A DNA stretch of 58,675 nucleotides from an uncultured Oscillibacter sp. (GCA_946551795.1 CAMNRF010000005.1:1-58675), one strand, 5' to 3'. Positions 43,014-51,533 are shown, counted from the first letter of the stretch. Notes: a model not told the origin generated them from the letters alone. A program made the numbers and translations.

Positions 43014-44407
43014 GTGGCCACCCCGCTTTCACCCTGGGGCTGCTGGGCCAGGGGCTTGCCCGGCTCCTGCTGCGCCGCCGTCTGAGCCTCTTGCAGGGCG
43101 TGGGCCAGGGAGTCATAACCGCCGAAGTTGCCCATATCCTCCCGGCGCTCCTCCCGCAGTTTCTCCAGTTCGTCCTGCACATTGTCAACGGTGGGCAGCA
43201 TCTTCAGACGGCTCTCCCGTGACAGGTCGCTGGCCAGCATGGTGATGATCTGTGCAATCTCCAGCACGTTCTGCGGCTTGTTGCGCCGGAACTGAATATC
43301 AATATCCCGGTAATCATAGTGGCCGCCCTGGATGTTCAGGATATTGGTGATCAACTCAATGCGCCGCTGCAGCGCCCGCTTGAACTTGCGTTCCTTGATG
43401 GAGCATATCTGCTCCAGGCCCCACAGCTTATAGGACACCGCCACCCCGGACAGGTTCCCGCCGAAGTTCTCATCGTTCAGGTTGGGGACGCTGGAAAACA
43501 GGTGCATATCCTCCCGGAGCCGTTTCTTATAATTCTCCAGCGGGGTGTCGGCCACCTCCTTAATCAGCCACTGGATGTCGCCGCCATCCTCCAGGATGAT
43601 GGCACCCTTTTCCTTCATTTCGGCAATATCCTGGGAAGTCACCGCTCCCATCTTCAGCACTTTCAGGATGGCTTCATCGTTGTACTGGAAGAAGTTTGCT
43701 GTGTTGCTCTGCGCCCGGTTGTAGGCGTCGATGATACTGACAATGCCCTCGAAGTCGCCCAGGCGCTCCTCGTTGTTGATGTACTCGATGAACGGCACAT
43801 CACCCCAATAGTGGGGGCGAATATCCACCAGGTCCAGGGGGCCGCCGTTGAAGCTAACAAAATACCAGCAGTCGGTGGCCGTCCAGAACTCCACCTTCTT
43901 GATGGGGTGATCGTCCTTGTCCCTGGAGTAGATAAACCGCAGGGCCGCCATGGGGGTGGTGTAGCCGGTCTCATAGATCATGATGCAGTTGCCGGGGGCT
44001 ACCTTCACAAACCGCACCTGGGCGTCCTCATCCATGTAAAGCATCTCGAAGCAGTCCCCGTCGATGCTGCAGGTCTTGGCCACCTCCGTATTTTCGTCCT
44101 GCTCATCGTTATAGTCGAAGATGTCCTGCAGAGCGGCCAGGAAAGCGTCATCCTGGCTGGAGTAGACCACCGGCTTGCCGATGAAATAGCCCACGGCGGT
44201 GTCGGTGATATACTTGGCCATGTTGTTGACGATTTTGTTATTGGGGGCGGTGCTGTCCTTTTTGACCACCCGGAGGATGTCGTGGTCTCCCCGATAGTAG
44301 CCCTCCAGGTGCTGGTATTTGGTGCAGTCCTCGTTTTCGTCGATGATCTTCTTGATGTCCGCTTCCGTCAGGCCCTCCAGCGAGGACCGTTCCATGTATA
44401 AGACCAT
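43010..44407 (-). CDS. Portal protein (SPP1 gp6 family)
   Basis: A 465-residue dodecameric portal. LEGYYRGDHDILRVV..., NNKIVNNMAKYITDTAVGYFIGKPVVYS and the C-terminal region match SPP1-type portals. It follows the methyltransferase and precedes the minor head gene. AAGGGTGG lies upstream of the start. Confidence 0.92.
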   Translation of the reverse strand: MVLYMERSSLEGLTEADIKKIIDENEDCTKYQHLEGYYRGDHDILRVVKKDSTAPNNKIVNNMAKYITDTAVGYFIGKPVVYSSQDDAFLAALQDIFDYNDEQDENTEVAKTCSIDGDCFEMLYMDEDAQVRFVKVAPGNCIMIYETGYTTPMAALRFIYSRDKDDHPIKKVEFWTATDCWYFVSFNGGPLDLVDIRPHYWGDVPFIEYINNEERLGDFEGIVSIIDAYNRAQSNTANFFQYNDEAILKVLKMGAVTSQDIAEMKEKGAIILEDGGDIQWLIKEVADTPLENYKKRLREDMHLFSSVPNLNDENFGGNLSGVAVSYKLWGLEQICSIKERKFKRALQRRIELITNILNIQGGHYDYRDIDIQFRRNKPQNVLEIAQIITMLASDLSRESRLKMLPTVDNVQDELEKLREERREDMGNFGGYDSLAHALQEAQTAAQQEPGKPLAQQPQGESGVAT

Positions 44408-44419
44408 TTTTCCACCCTT

Positions 44420-45688
44420 TCACTGAAGAATAACCGATCTGAGGATGTGGGCGATCACATCTACCGTCCATCCATTTCCCAGGCATTTATATCGCTGAGT
44501 CGCGCTGACGCCCTCGGTGTAGCCGTCCGGCAGCGTTTGGAGCCGTTCACATTCAACCGGCGTTAGTTTGCGGATGATATAAAATCCGTCAGGCAGGTTG
44601 ATGGGGTAGGCTTTCTCCCCAATATCGACTTGGCCGCACCGCACCTCATATACAGGCTTGGTTATCCCATCCGGCAGCATGGCGACCAGCCGACTGGCGT
44701 GGCCCACGGCCAGAAGCGCGTTTGATTTTCCATCCTCCCGGATTTCGTAAGCGCACCCGCTGTCACGGCCTCGGAAAGCGGCGCCGTCTGCCCACAGAGG
44801 GCAGGCATATAGGCCGGTCTTAGCGCCAACTCCTCCACCCTCTGCGCACAGCGTGGTTGATTTACCCTCTGGGGAATACACTCGATACTGTTTGCTGTCG
44901 TGCCCCTGATCTGCGGCGGCGTTCTCAATTGTTCCGATCCTGACAGGCTCCGCAACACAGGTGCGGCGGTCTACCGTGTTCCCAACTAAATTGCGGATGC
45001 CGTCTTTGTGGCAGCTGGCCCGGAGGCATTGTGCTTTCCCATCGGCGGTGATGTTCAGCGGCTCCGCAGCCATAGGAGCAGAAAAATGTCCTCCTGTGAT
45101 ATTTGCGGCAGAGGATTTATAGTAGCTGGCTCGGAGGCAGTAACCTTTTTCCCGCCAAGCCACCCCACTTTCTAAAATATCCCGAAGCAGAATGCCGCGA
45201 TCTGCGGGCTGTACTACTCCGGGAATATTTGTCCAGTAGCACCTTTTTCGAGACTGTGCTGAAACAAGAGCCGAATTTATCATAATCGGTTCAACGCCAA
45301 GGGCCAGGGAGATGGCGGTCTTGATGTCCTTATGTATGCTGTAATTATTCTCATAGAGGAACCATCGGCACCCGCTTTCCTTTAAGGCTCGAACATACTC
45401 CTGAAACAAAGTCCATCCAAGCCCCTCACAGGTCGTTTCCCGGCCACGCTTCGCTATGCTCCAATAGGTGCAGGGGCTTCCGCCAATCAACAGGTCAAAA
45501 CCCTTGTATTGGGTAAAGTCGCCTTCAAGAACATTCCCCCTCTGCTTGATTTGTGGATAGTTCTTCTGGCTGATCGCAATGGCGTATTTGTCAATCTCAA
45601 AGGCAACATACTTCTCAACTGGAATGCCAGCCCGTTCCAGTGCCGCCATTCCACAGGAAATACCGTCAAACAGGGATAATACTTTCAT
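44420..45688 (-). CDS. DNA cytosine-5 methyltransferase
   Basis: Modifies cytosine in DNA, probably to shield phage DNA from host restriction. Motif I MKVLSLFDGISCGMAALERAG, catalytic GGSPC (Cys73), the ENN motif at 113-115 (usually ENV), RKRCYWTN, and the C-terminal LTPVECERLQTLPDGYT and CLGNGWTVDVI motifs are all seen. The 422-residue protein has a ~120-residue target recognition region. It lies between terminase and portal, splitting the packaging module, so it looks like a later insertion. Confidence 0.93.
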   Translation of the reverse strand: MKVLSLFDGISCGMAALERAGIPVEKYVAFEIDKYAIAISQKNYPQIKQRGNVLEGDFTQYKGFDLLIGGSPCTYWSIAKRGRETTCEGLGWTLFQEYVRALKESGCRWFLYENNYSIHKDIKTAISLALGVEPIMINSALVSAQSRKRCYWTNIPGVVQPADRGILLRDILESGVAWREKGYCLRASYYKSSAANITGGHFSAPMAAEPLNITADGKAQCLRASCHKDGIRNLVGNTVDRRTCVAEPVRIGTIENAAADQGHDSKQYRVYSPEGKSTTLCAEGGGVGAKTGLYACPLWADGAAFRGRDSGCAYEIREDGKSNALLAVGHASRLVAMLPDGITKPVYEVRCGQVDIGEKAYPINLPDGFYIIRKLTPVECERLQTLPDGYTEGVSATQRYKCLGNGWTVDVIAHILRSVILQ

Positions 45689-45739
45689 TTTTATTCCTCC
45701 AAAATCAAAATCGGGGCAATCAGATTTTGGAATATTGGA

Positions 45740-47494
45740 TCACAGGCCAAGGTCCCTGCGGTCCAGGATGCGGAACCGCTTTGTTTTCTTGGCGATAGTC
45801 CGTGCGCCCTCCAGGGCGTCCGGGCCGTCATCGTGCGCCCCCATGGGGAAGTGATACAGCTGCTCCAGCAGCCGCTTGTGCCGGGGGTTGAATTTGATAT
45901 ACTTGTTTTTGATGTCCGGCTGCAGCGTCTGGATGCGCATCATCTTATCGCTGGTTTGCTGCACCTCCTCGATGGGCAGATATAGCCCGGCCCGTGCGCT
46001 GGCCTTGGCCAGTTCTTCCTTCAGGAACCACTGGAACTGGTTCACCTCCGCGCCCAGCTTCTTATAGCCGCGCCCATAGGTGGCCCGGAGCCATCGCTCT
46101 TTTTCCAGCACGTCGCTGATGATCCTGTCCGGGTGGCGGCGTTCAATATCGGCGTCCAACACATACATATACCCGCTGGCCCTGTGCTTGGCCAGGGTGA
46201 TAATCGCGGAGAAGTCGCTTTTTTTGCTCTTGCCCAGGGAGGGGTCCACGAAGCCAAAGAACTGATACGCCTGCTCCCGGAAGTTGACCTCGGCCTCGTT
46301 GTAGAAGTCGAACCACTCCTGAATGAAAATACAATCGTCCGGGTTGATCGGCTCGTTCTGCAGTTCGCTGTTGAATGCCGCCTCGCCATCCGTCACACGG
46401 GACACCATCAGGGCGTAGTAAGAATTTTTCTCCTCCCACAGCACCTGGGTCCCCTCCAGCATGGCCGCCCGGTGTTCCTCGAAGAACGCCAGCGCGGCCC
46501 GCTCCCGGTCATCATTGTCCAGGTCGGTGTAAATGCTCTCCCACTGCTGCCACAGGTCATCCGCAGCGGAGAAGGAGATCACCGCCCGGTATTTGATGGC
46601 CTGATAGGAGGGGTTCTTCAGCGTGTTAGCCAGCAGGCTGTCGTAATGGAGCAGGGTGCCGATATACACGATATCGGTGTAATCGTCCCCGGCCTTGGAC
46701 ACCGCCTTTTTAAACCAGCTGTCCAGCTTGGCCCGCTGCTCCGGGGTGCGCACGTTCTCATCGTTCTCCACATCGTCCAGGATGATCAGGTCGGGTCGCC
46801 AGTTGCGGTGCTTCCGGCCACGGATTTTTTTACCGCTGCCGATGGCCTCAATCTTGATGTTGCTCTTGGTCACCAGGACGTTGGCCCGCCACACGGGACC
46901 GGCCAGGTCCCCGAAGTCCGCCCGGATCGCGCCGTTCTCCTCGAACTCCACCCGGATATTATCCAGGAAGCCCTCGGCCTGGTCGCTGCTGTCCGAAATG
47001 ATGATGGGATAGTGCTTGTACTCATACAAGGCCGAGTGCATGGTGCCTTTGAACGTCAGGTTGGTGCTCTTGGCGTGGCCACGGGGCGCAGCCACCACCC
47101 GCCGTACACCGGGAAGCCGGTTGATTGCCTTGGCAGCTGCCGGGGTGAGCGGGGCGCGGTCCTTCAGAACACCCTGCTGCCAGATATTATCCAGTTCCCG
47201 GTGAAACTCAGGGGAGGGGCGGCTGAAGTAATGGGGGAAGTAGGCCCGCCCGAAGAACTCCATATCAATGGCCCCCAGCTTGCGCCGGAGTCCACCGGGG
47301 CCGGTCAGGGGACAGTCCAGGTCATACTCACGCTTCAGCGCGGCCCGCTCCGGCGAGGCGTCCTTTTGTAAAAACTGTTTTAAGAGGTCTTTTAAGGCGT
47401 TTAAATCTTCCTCGCCCTGGGCGGTGGTTTTAGCCTCCGCTTCCGCGATTGCCCCCAGCAGGGCAGCCGCTGCGGCGGTTTTCTTTCGCCTCAT
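45740..47494 (-). CDS. Terminase large subunit (Mu gp28-like)
   Basis: Packages phage DNA into heads by ATP-driven translocation and cuts it. N-terminal ATPase with Walker A-like APRGHAKST (136-144) and Walker B LIILDDVE (236-243), then RNase H-like nuclease with GFVDPSLGKSKKSDFSAI and DGPDALEGA. Length 584 residues. The ATG at 47494 has AAAGGAGG upstream. Mu-type headful packaging would include flanking host DNA. Confidence 0.9.
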   Translation of the reverse strand: MRRKKTAAAAALLGAIAEAEAKTTAQGEEDLNALKDLLKQFLQKDASPERAALKREYDLDCPLTGPGGLRRKLGAIDMEFFGRAYFPHYFSRPSPEFHRELDNIWQQGVLKDRAPLTPAAAKAINRLPGVRRVVAAPRGHAKSTNLTFKGTMHSALYEYKHYPIIISDSSDQAEGFLDNIRVEFEENGAIRADFGDLAGPVWRANVLVTKSNIKIEAIGSGKKIRGRKHRNWRPDLIILDDVENDENVRTPEQRAKLDSWFKKAVSKAGDDYTDIVYIGTLLHYDSLLANTLKNPSYQAIKYRAVISFSAADDLWQQWESIYTDLDNDDRERAALAFFEEHRAAMLEGTQVLWEEKNSYYALMVSRVTDGEAAFNSELQNEPINPDDCIFIQEWFDFYNEAEVNFREQAYQFFGFVDPSLGKSKKSDFSAIITLAKHRASGYMYVLDADIERRHPDRIISDVLEKERWLRATYGRGYKKLGAEVNQFQWFLKEELAKASARAGLYLPIEEVQQTSDKMMRIQTLQPDIKNKYIKFNPRHKRLLEQLYHFPMGAHDDGPDALEGARTIAKKTKRFRILDRRDLGL

Positions 47495-47519
47495 GGCGTC
47501 CTCCTTTCCCGCGCCCCAC

Positions 47520-47541
47520 AAAAAACGGCCCACAGGGGCCG
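47520..47541 (-). terminator. Strong intrinsic terminator before the late operon
   Basis: CGGCCC/GGGCCG stem with a 4-base loop and six Ts (47520-47525), only 25 bases upstream of the terminase start. All head and tail genes lie beyond it. Confidence 0.88.
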
Positions 47542-47784
47542 CACAAGCGCGTTATTTCTCACAGGCCCGTTTACCCCACCCAGGCCCTCGCGCGGTTTTT
47601 AAAGGGGGCTGTGGGCGTCTTAAACGGTATTTCAGAGGGACGGTAAAAGCCGGGTTGATTTTCAGGGGCCGGTGGGTGCGCTTCGCCACCCAGGCCCCCA
47701 ATCTTCAGCCCGGTTTTTCGCTCAATGTGTCCCTCGCTCACGGGGGGAGGGACGCATCAACCTCCGACCATTTACAAGTTCCTG
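47542..47784 (-). ncRNA. Structured leader between nusG paralogue and late operon
   Basis: 243 bases without a gene, packed with inverted repeats: 47729-47753 (7 bp), 47650-47713 (a 64-nt multi-stem hairpin CCGGG/CCCGG, GGGGCC/GGCCCC, GGGTG/CACCC), and others, ending in the terminator at 47520. LoaP-type NusG paralogues act on small leader hairpins before terminators. A similar role is inferred here. Confidence 0.7.
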
Positions 47785-48288
47785 TTATTCGCTTAAAAGG
47801 TTAAACGATAATGGGATGATCCGCTTCTCCCCGCACACGCTCAACTCCACGGTGGCGCGGCGGCTGTGCTTGTCGATCTTCTTGATCCGGCTGGGGAAGT
47901 GCTGGAGGATGCCGGTGCCAAGTTTGACCTCGCCCTCCGGCGTCAGCTGGGCCGTGGTAGGCTCCAGAGGCTTCCCCTCGCCAGCCAGCAGCTTGATCCA
48001 CTCGGCCTCCAGATAGGTCAGCGTGGACGGGTGCAGGCCGTCCGGGCCGAGGAACCGAAGCACACCGGGGATGGCCTTCACCATGTAATAGTTCTCGGCG
48101 GTGTAGTCCAGATTCAGGAACACATACCCCGGAAACAGGATATACTCCTTCTGGCTCCAGCCGCCGCCCTTGCGGATCAGGCGGTTCTCCCTGGGCGTAT
48201 AAGCCAGCACCCGATTGTTGCTCAGGGTGCTGGTCACCGCCATCTCCTTGCCTGTCGATACCTGCAGTACATACCACATAAGCCTCAC
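47785..48288 (-). CDS. NusG paralogue, LoaP-like antiterminator
   Basis: A 167-residue protein with an N-terminal NGN domain (WYVLQVSTGKEMAVTSTLSNN..., ILFPGYVFLNLDYTAENYYMVKAIPGVLRFLG) and a C-terminal KOW-like domain (HFPSRIKKIDKHSRRATVELSVCGEKRIIPLS). This is the shape of NusG/LoaP transcription elongation factors that bind RNA polymerase and let it pass terminators. The gene precedes a 240-base structured leader and a strong terminator before the late operon, so it most likely switches on head and tail expression. Confidence 0.87.
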   Translation of the reverse strand: MRLMWYVLQVSTGKEMAVTSTLSNNRVLAYTPRENRLIRKGGGWSQKEYILFPGYVFLNLDYTAENYYMVKAIPGVLRFLGPDGLHPSTLTYLEAEWIKLLAGEGKPLEPTTAQLTPEGEVKLGTGILQHFPSRIKKIDKHSRRATVELSVCGEKRIIPLSFNLLSE

Positions 48289-48290
48289 CT

Positions 48291-48845
48291 CTACTCCAAG
48301 CCCTCGGCCTTTTTGGCGGCCAGGAATTTTGTCACCTCTGCGTAAAGGTCAGGCCGCTCCTTGGCCATGGCCTGGAACACCAGGGTGCGCACGGCGTCCA
48401 GTCCGGCCTCCGTGGTGTCCTGGTTCTGTACCTCCACGCGCTTCTTGTAGGCTGCCGCCCGGATCAGGCCGGTGGCCTCCTTCATCATCTTGTCAACCTT
48501 GATGCCCTTCCAGTCCTCCTCGGTGGTATTGACCAGGGCGTTGAACATATTCTGGCTGGTCAGCCGGATGATGGCTTCGGTGGTATCCAGGTCGGGGTAA
48601 CGCTCCAGTTCTCCCATCATGGCCCGGAAGTTCTCCTGGGCGATGGCCAGGGCCTGGATGTTGGCGTCGTAGTCCTGCGCATACCGGCAGACGCTGGCGA
48701 TGGAGATGCTAACTCCGTTATCCTCCAGAAAATCTACGATCTCGGCATAGGTGGCATCGGACAGCAGCATCTGCTCAACCGTTGCTTTCAGTTCCGGGGC
48801 CAGCCCGTCGATCTTGCTGTGCTTTCTGTTCGATCTTCTCCCCAT
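48291..48845 (-). CDS. Mu gp27-like protein (DUF3486), likely small terminase
   Basis: A 184-residue helical protein starting MGRRSNRKHSKIDGLAPELKATVEQMLLSDATYAEIVDFLEDNGVSIS, with a helix-turn-helix-like N-terminus. DUF3486 proteins stand at this position in Mu-like genomes and probably mark the DNA to be packaged. Confidence 0.82.
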   Translation of the reverse strand: MGRRSNRKHSKIDGLAPELKATVEQMLLSDATYAEIVDFLEDNGVSISIASVCRYAQDYDANIQALAIAQENFRAMMGELERYPDLDTTEAIIRLTSQNMFNALVNTTEEDWKGIKVDKMMKEATGLIRAAAYKKRVEVQNQDTTEAGLDAVRTLVFQAMAKERPDLYAEVTKFLAAKKAEGLE

Positions 48846-48847
48846 GC

Positions 48848-49177
48848 CTACACCTCGATCATCTTATCGTCGATGCCACCGGCCAGGAGGCGGATGCCCT
48901 TGCCCGTCAGCCGGGCCTCCAGCGTTTCAAAGTGATTGTCGGCCAGGCTGGCGGGGCCTTTCGTCGCCACGTCCCGCAGGTCGATGTATCCCTCCAGCGC
49001 CAGGAAGTTCACGGCGTCCAGGAACTCATCCTGGCTGATACCGTCATCCTCCAGCACGTTCTGGATGCCGGACAGCTTGTTGTACTTGTGCCGCAGGATA
49101 TTGATGGTCCGCAGCACCCGGCCATTGTTGCGGACAAAGTTCCCCGCCTTCAGCCGCTGCTTCTCGTTGCTGGTCAT
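48848..49177 (-). CDS. Mu gp26-like protein
   Basis: A 109-residue soluble protein (LKAGNFVRNNGRVLRTINILRHKYNKLSGIQNVLEDDG...). Located between the DUF3486 gene and the membrane protein, equivalent to Mu gp26. It overlaps its upstream neighbour by 4 bases. The function is not known. Confidence 0.7.
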   Translation of the reverse strand: MTSNEKQRLKAGNFVRNNGRVLRTINILRHKYNKLSGIQNVLEDDGISQDEFLDAVNFLALEGYIDLRDVATKGPASLADNHFETLEARLTGKGIRLLAGGIDDKMIEV

Positions 49178-49575
49178 GTGTCGGTGCCTCCCTTTTTCAT
49201 CAAAATATCCAGGATCATGTCCAGCTTCCGCTCGGTCTTGGCCTGCTCCCGGAAGAAGTCCTCCTTGGTGAGGTAGTTCTCGGTGATCTTCTTGATGTCA
49301 CCCCGGACCTCGTCATAGGCCCGCTCATGGACGCTCCTGGGCGTGTAATCCTTTTTGATCTGCTCGATGTCCCGGACCAGTTTCTCCTGGTCCTTCTCAT
49401 ACTCGCCCTTTTTCGTGGTGCCGTCCCGGATTTCCCTGACCTCCTTGGCCAGTTCATCCACACGGGAGAACAGCGTCCGCTTGACCAGGAACACCACGGC
49501 CCCAATCAGAGCGGTGACCAGCAGGCCGATCAGCCACCAGGTCCCGGCGTCAAATGTCATTGCAGCGTTGTTCAT
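49174..49575 (-). CDS. Membrane-anchored coiled-coil protein (DUF2730-like)
   Basis: A 133-residue protein with one N-terminal membrane helix (WWLIGLLVTALIGAVVFLVKR) followed by a long charged coiled coil. Like the Mu gp25 DUF2730 group. The start at 49575 has GGGGGAG 8 bases upstream. It may act in lysis or as a holin-like factor, which I cannot tell. Confidence 0.72.
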   Translation of the reverse strand: MNNAAMTFDAGTWWLIGLLVTALIGAVVFLVKRTLFSRVDELAKEVREIRDGTTKKGEYEKDQEKLVRDIEQIKKDYTPRSVHERAYDEVRGDIKKITENYLTKEDFFREQAKTERKLDMILDILMKKGGTDT

Positions 49576-49600
49576 AGCAAACTCCCCCATGCGCAAAAAT

Positions 49601-49636
49601 AGACGGTACGATTGATTTACACCAATCATACCGTCT
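49601..49636 (-). promoter_or_regulatory. 36-base dyad between mor-like gene and the next operon
   Basis: AGACGGTA/TACCGTCT with an inner GATTG/CAATC pair, at the spot where Mu has its Mor-dependent middle promoter. It includes the -10-like TATGAT (49625-49630). A TTGCTG lies 18 bases further upstream (49649-49654). ATTTTTG follows on the minus strand, so a terminator is the alternative reading. Confidence 0.55.
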
Positions 49637-49678
49637 AAACCGTAAAATCAGCAACGCAAAGCGTTTAAGTTTTTTGCT

Positions 49679-49990
49679 TTACAACAGGGACAGCTGGCCG
49701 TCCATGGGCCGGGCGCGAAGTTCCCGCACCTTGTCTGATACGATACTCCGAATTGTGATCTCTGTCAAATCATATTTCCTGGCCAATTCCCGGAAGTTGT
49801 ACCCGTCGAACTCTGCCCGGATGCGCTCGTTGCGCTCCATGCGCTCCAACCTGTCGGTCTTGGGGATGTAGAGATAGGCCCCGCCATAGACCTCCATCAG
49901 CTTTCTGAAGTTCTCCGGGCCGATCAGAGCGGCCACCTCCTGCTGGCCCTCGCTCAAATCCTCCAGCCGGATTTCCTCCTGTGCGCTCAC
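49679..49990 (-). CDS. Mor-like transcription activator
   Basis: A 103-residue DNA-binding protein. The IGPENFRKLMEVYGGAYLYIPKTDRLERMERNERIRAEFDG segment and the C-terminal helix-turn-helix (NFRELARKYDLTEITIRSIVSDKVRELR) fit the Mor/C family that activates Mu middle and late promoters at dyad sites. GTG start overlaps the previous stop (GTGA), with GGGAGGTGATC upstream. It probably acts at the dyad 49601-49636. Confidence 0.85.
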   Translation of the reverse strand: MSAQEEIRLEDLSEGQQEVAALIGPENFRKLMEVYGGAYLYIPKTDRLERMERNERIRAEFDGYNFRELARKYDLTEITIRSIVSDKVRELRARPMDGQLSLL

Positions 49991-50481
49991 TCTGGATCAC
50001 CTCCCGGAGGCGGCCCTTTCACGTTGGCCACATACTTCTTCAATACCTCAATCAGCTTGTTGCAGGTCTGGAACTCCAGCCAGGCAAAGGGCTGGGCAGG
50101 AATAGCGTCAACCTTCAGTTCCTTTTTGATGATCCCGCACAGGCGCTCCCCCAGGGAGGCCGTGGAGGGCGCTGTGTCGCGCCGCTGCAGTTCATACATC
50201 AATGCCCACACCTTGCGCTGCTGGCCCTCTGTGGCCCCGCCAGGGCGCTCAGTGTGCGCCTTGGGCCTGCGCCTGGGGTGAGGGGCGTCACCTTGCCGCT
50301 TCTCCAGGTCCCGGATCACCGCCTGGGCCTCGGCATAGGTCAGGGCCTTCAGCGAGTCCTTCCCGGTGATGGAGGACACCAGGTCGTGCAGGCTGTCCTC
50401 GGCGTTGCCGCGCTCCACGATCCCCAGCGCGTTGCCGATGGCGTAGATCTTCCTGATTTGCTGTGTAGCGATAGCAGCCAT
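49987..50481 (-). CDS. GemA-like regulator (Mu gp16, DUF1018)
   Basis: A 164-residue protein, ATQQIRKIYAIGNALGIVERGNAEDSLHDLVSSITGKDSLKALTYAEAQAVIRDLEKR, the pattern of the gp16/GemA family. In Mu it is dispensable and affects host gyrase-linked expression. GGAGGGG lies upstream of the start. Part of the middle-early operon. Confidence 0.82.
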   Translation of the reverse strand: MAAIATQQIRKIYAIGNALGIVERGNAEDSLHDLVSSITGKDSLKALTYAEAQAVIRDLEKRQGDAPHPRRRPKAHTERPGGATEGQQRKVWALMYELQRRDTAPSTASLGERLCGIIKKELKVDAIPAQPFAWLEFQTCNKLIEVLKKYVANVKGPPPGGDPE

Positions 50482-50501
50482 GCCGCCCCTCCTTTCTTGC
50501 G

Positions 50502-51206
50502 CTATGCTCTCGGCGCTTCGGCCTCGATGCCCACTTTGATGGTTTCCTCCACAATGACAGCGGCCCGGATGATGTCAATGGCCTCCTGGGGGCTGCCTGT
50601 CCATCCGGCAGCCTGCAGCACCTGTGTCAGCCACTCCCAGTTGATGACTTCGGCGGCCAGGTAGGCCCAATCGCTGGCCTCCTGCTCCGGCAGCCCGGCC
50701 ACCTTCATCAGCATGGCCTTGTCCTTGTCCCATCGCCCCTTCAGCTTCTTGCGCAGGGTGGCCTGGATTCTCGGATCGCCGCTGATCTGGCCGATCACGC
50801 TGTCCAGGCTCCCCTCGGTGTAGTTGCCCTGGGCGGCCATGGCCAGCAGCTTCTTGCAGGAGGCGGTCATGGTGTCGGTGGTCTCTGTCTTGATGAAGTC
50901 CCCGGCGATACCGCCCAGCAGCTGCTTCACCATGGTCAGCGACACCGGCTTCACCGAGGCGGCGTTGGTCACCGTCACCCGGCTGTTCTGCGTCCCCCAA
51001 TAGGAGGCGGTCAGCAGCTTAGTGTCCTTCAGGTCATCGGTGGCCATGGTCTCGAAGTAGCCCTTCAGCCACTCCATGCGGTCCTTGATGCGTCCGGCCT
51101 CCAGAGCCAGGGCGGCGTACTCATCCACATACGCCCTGATCTGCTCGGCCTGGCACTCCTCCGGGGTCTTGAGGGTAGCCAGGCTGTCCTGTGCCAACTC
51201 AGCCAT
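50502..51206 (-). CDS. DUF3164-like early protein
   Basis: A 234-residue soluble, mostly helical protein. CQAEQIRAYVDEYAALALEAGRIKDRMEWLKGYFETMATDDLKDTKLLTASYWGTQNSRVTV is seen near the N-terminus, as in early proteins of Mu-like phages of the sulfate and clostridial groups. The start at 51206 overlaps the AbrB-like stop. Its function may concern replication or host takeover. Confidence 0.65.
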   Translation of the reverse strand: MAELAQDSLATLKTPEECQAEQIRAYVDEYAALALEAGRIKDRMEWLKGYFETMATDDLKDTKLLTASYWGTQNSRVTVTNAASVKPVSLTMVKQLLGGIAGDFIKTETTDTMTASCKKLLAMAAQGNYTEGSLDSVIGQISGDPRIQATLRKKLKGRWDKDKAMLMKVAGLPEQEASDWAYLAAEVINWEWLTQVLQAAGWTGSPQEAIDIIRAAVIVEETIKVGIEAEAPRA

Positions 51207-51453
51207 GGACGCGCTCCACCTCCTCCCGGATACCCAGGGAACACTCGCGGCAGATGTCAAAGCCCTTGAAGTTCACCACCTCATGGGTACCGCCGCAGAT
51301 GTTGCAGGTGGCTCGATGTTTCTGGAGCAGCAACCCGCCATCCTCGGTGGTGGCGATGTCCAGCGCCATGCCGCCCTGGAATCCCAGCTGGTGCCGCAGG
51401 TGCTGCGGGATGGTCAGGGTGCCTTTTTTGCCCATGCGTTTCTGTGCGTTCAT
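51199..51453 (-). CDS. AbrB-like DNA-binding protein with zinc knuckle
   Basis: An 84-residue protein with an N-terminal swapped-hairpin AbrB-type domain (GKKGTLTIPQHLRHQLGFQGGMALDIATTEDGGLLLQK) and a C-terminal four-Cys zinc site (CNIC, CREC). AAGGAGG lies 7 bases before the ATG at 51453. The combination suggests a phage transcription regulator. A twister-like element ends about 20 bases upstream. Confidence 0.75.
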   Translation of the reverse strand: MNAQKRMGKKGTLTIPQHLRHQLGFQGGMALDIATTEDGGLLLQKHRATCNICGGTHEVVNFKGFDICRECSLGIREEVERVHG

Positions 51454-51474
51454 CAGCATACCTCCTTCGTAGTA

Positions 51475-51533
51475 GCCTCACTCTGCATTATCCGGGCTTG
51501 TGACCGGCTCCCTGGGGGAGGCTGCATTAAGGC
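51475..51533 (-). ncRNA. Twister-like self-cleaving ribozyme, copy A
   Basis: Minus-strand RNA: UUAA (cleavage expected between U51529 and A51528), P2 TGCA pairing with TGCA, a CUCCC/GGGAG hairpin, then GCCGGUCACAAGCCCGG and AUAA, then GAG. This order and the GCCGGUC.CAAGCCCGG block match the twister family. A GC hairpin (to 51551) precedes it and is also conserved in copy B. It sits in the gap before the AbrB-like gene. Confidence 0.78.

Noticed and set aside
47650-47713. Possible third hammerhead (CUGAAGA and GAAA in the late leader)
   Set aside because: The bases adjacent to the core do not give a valid NUH cleavage triplet and stem I cannot close. Better explained as a multi-stem hairpin.
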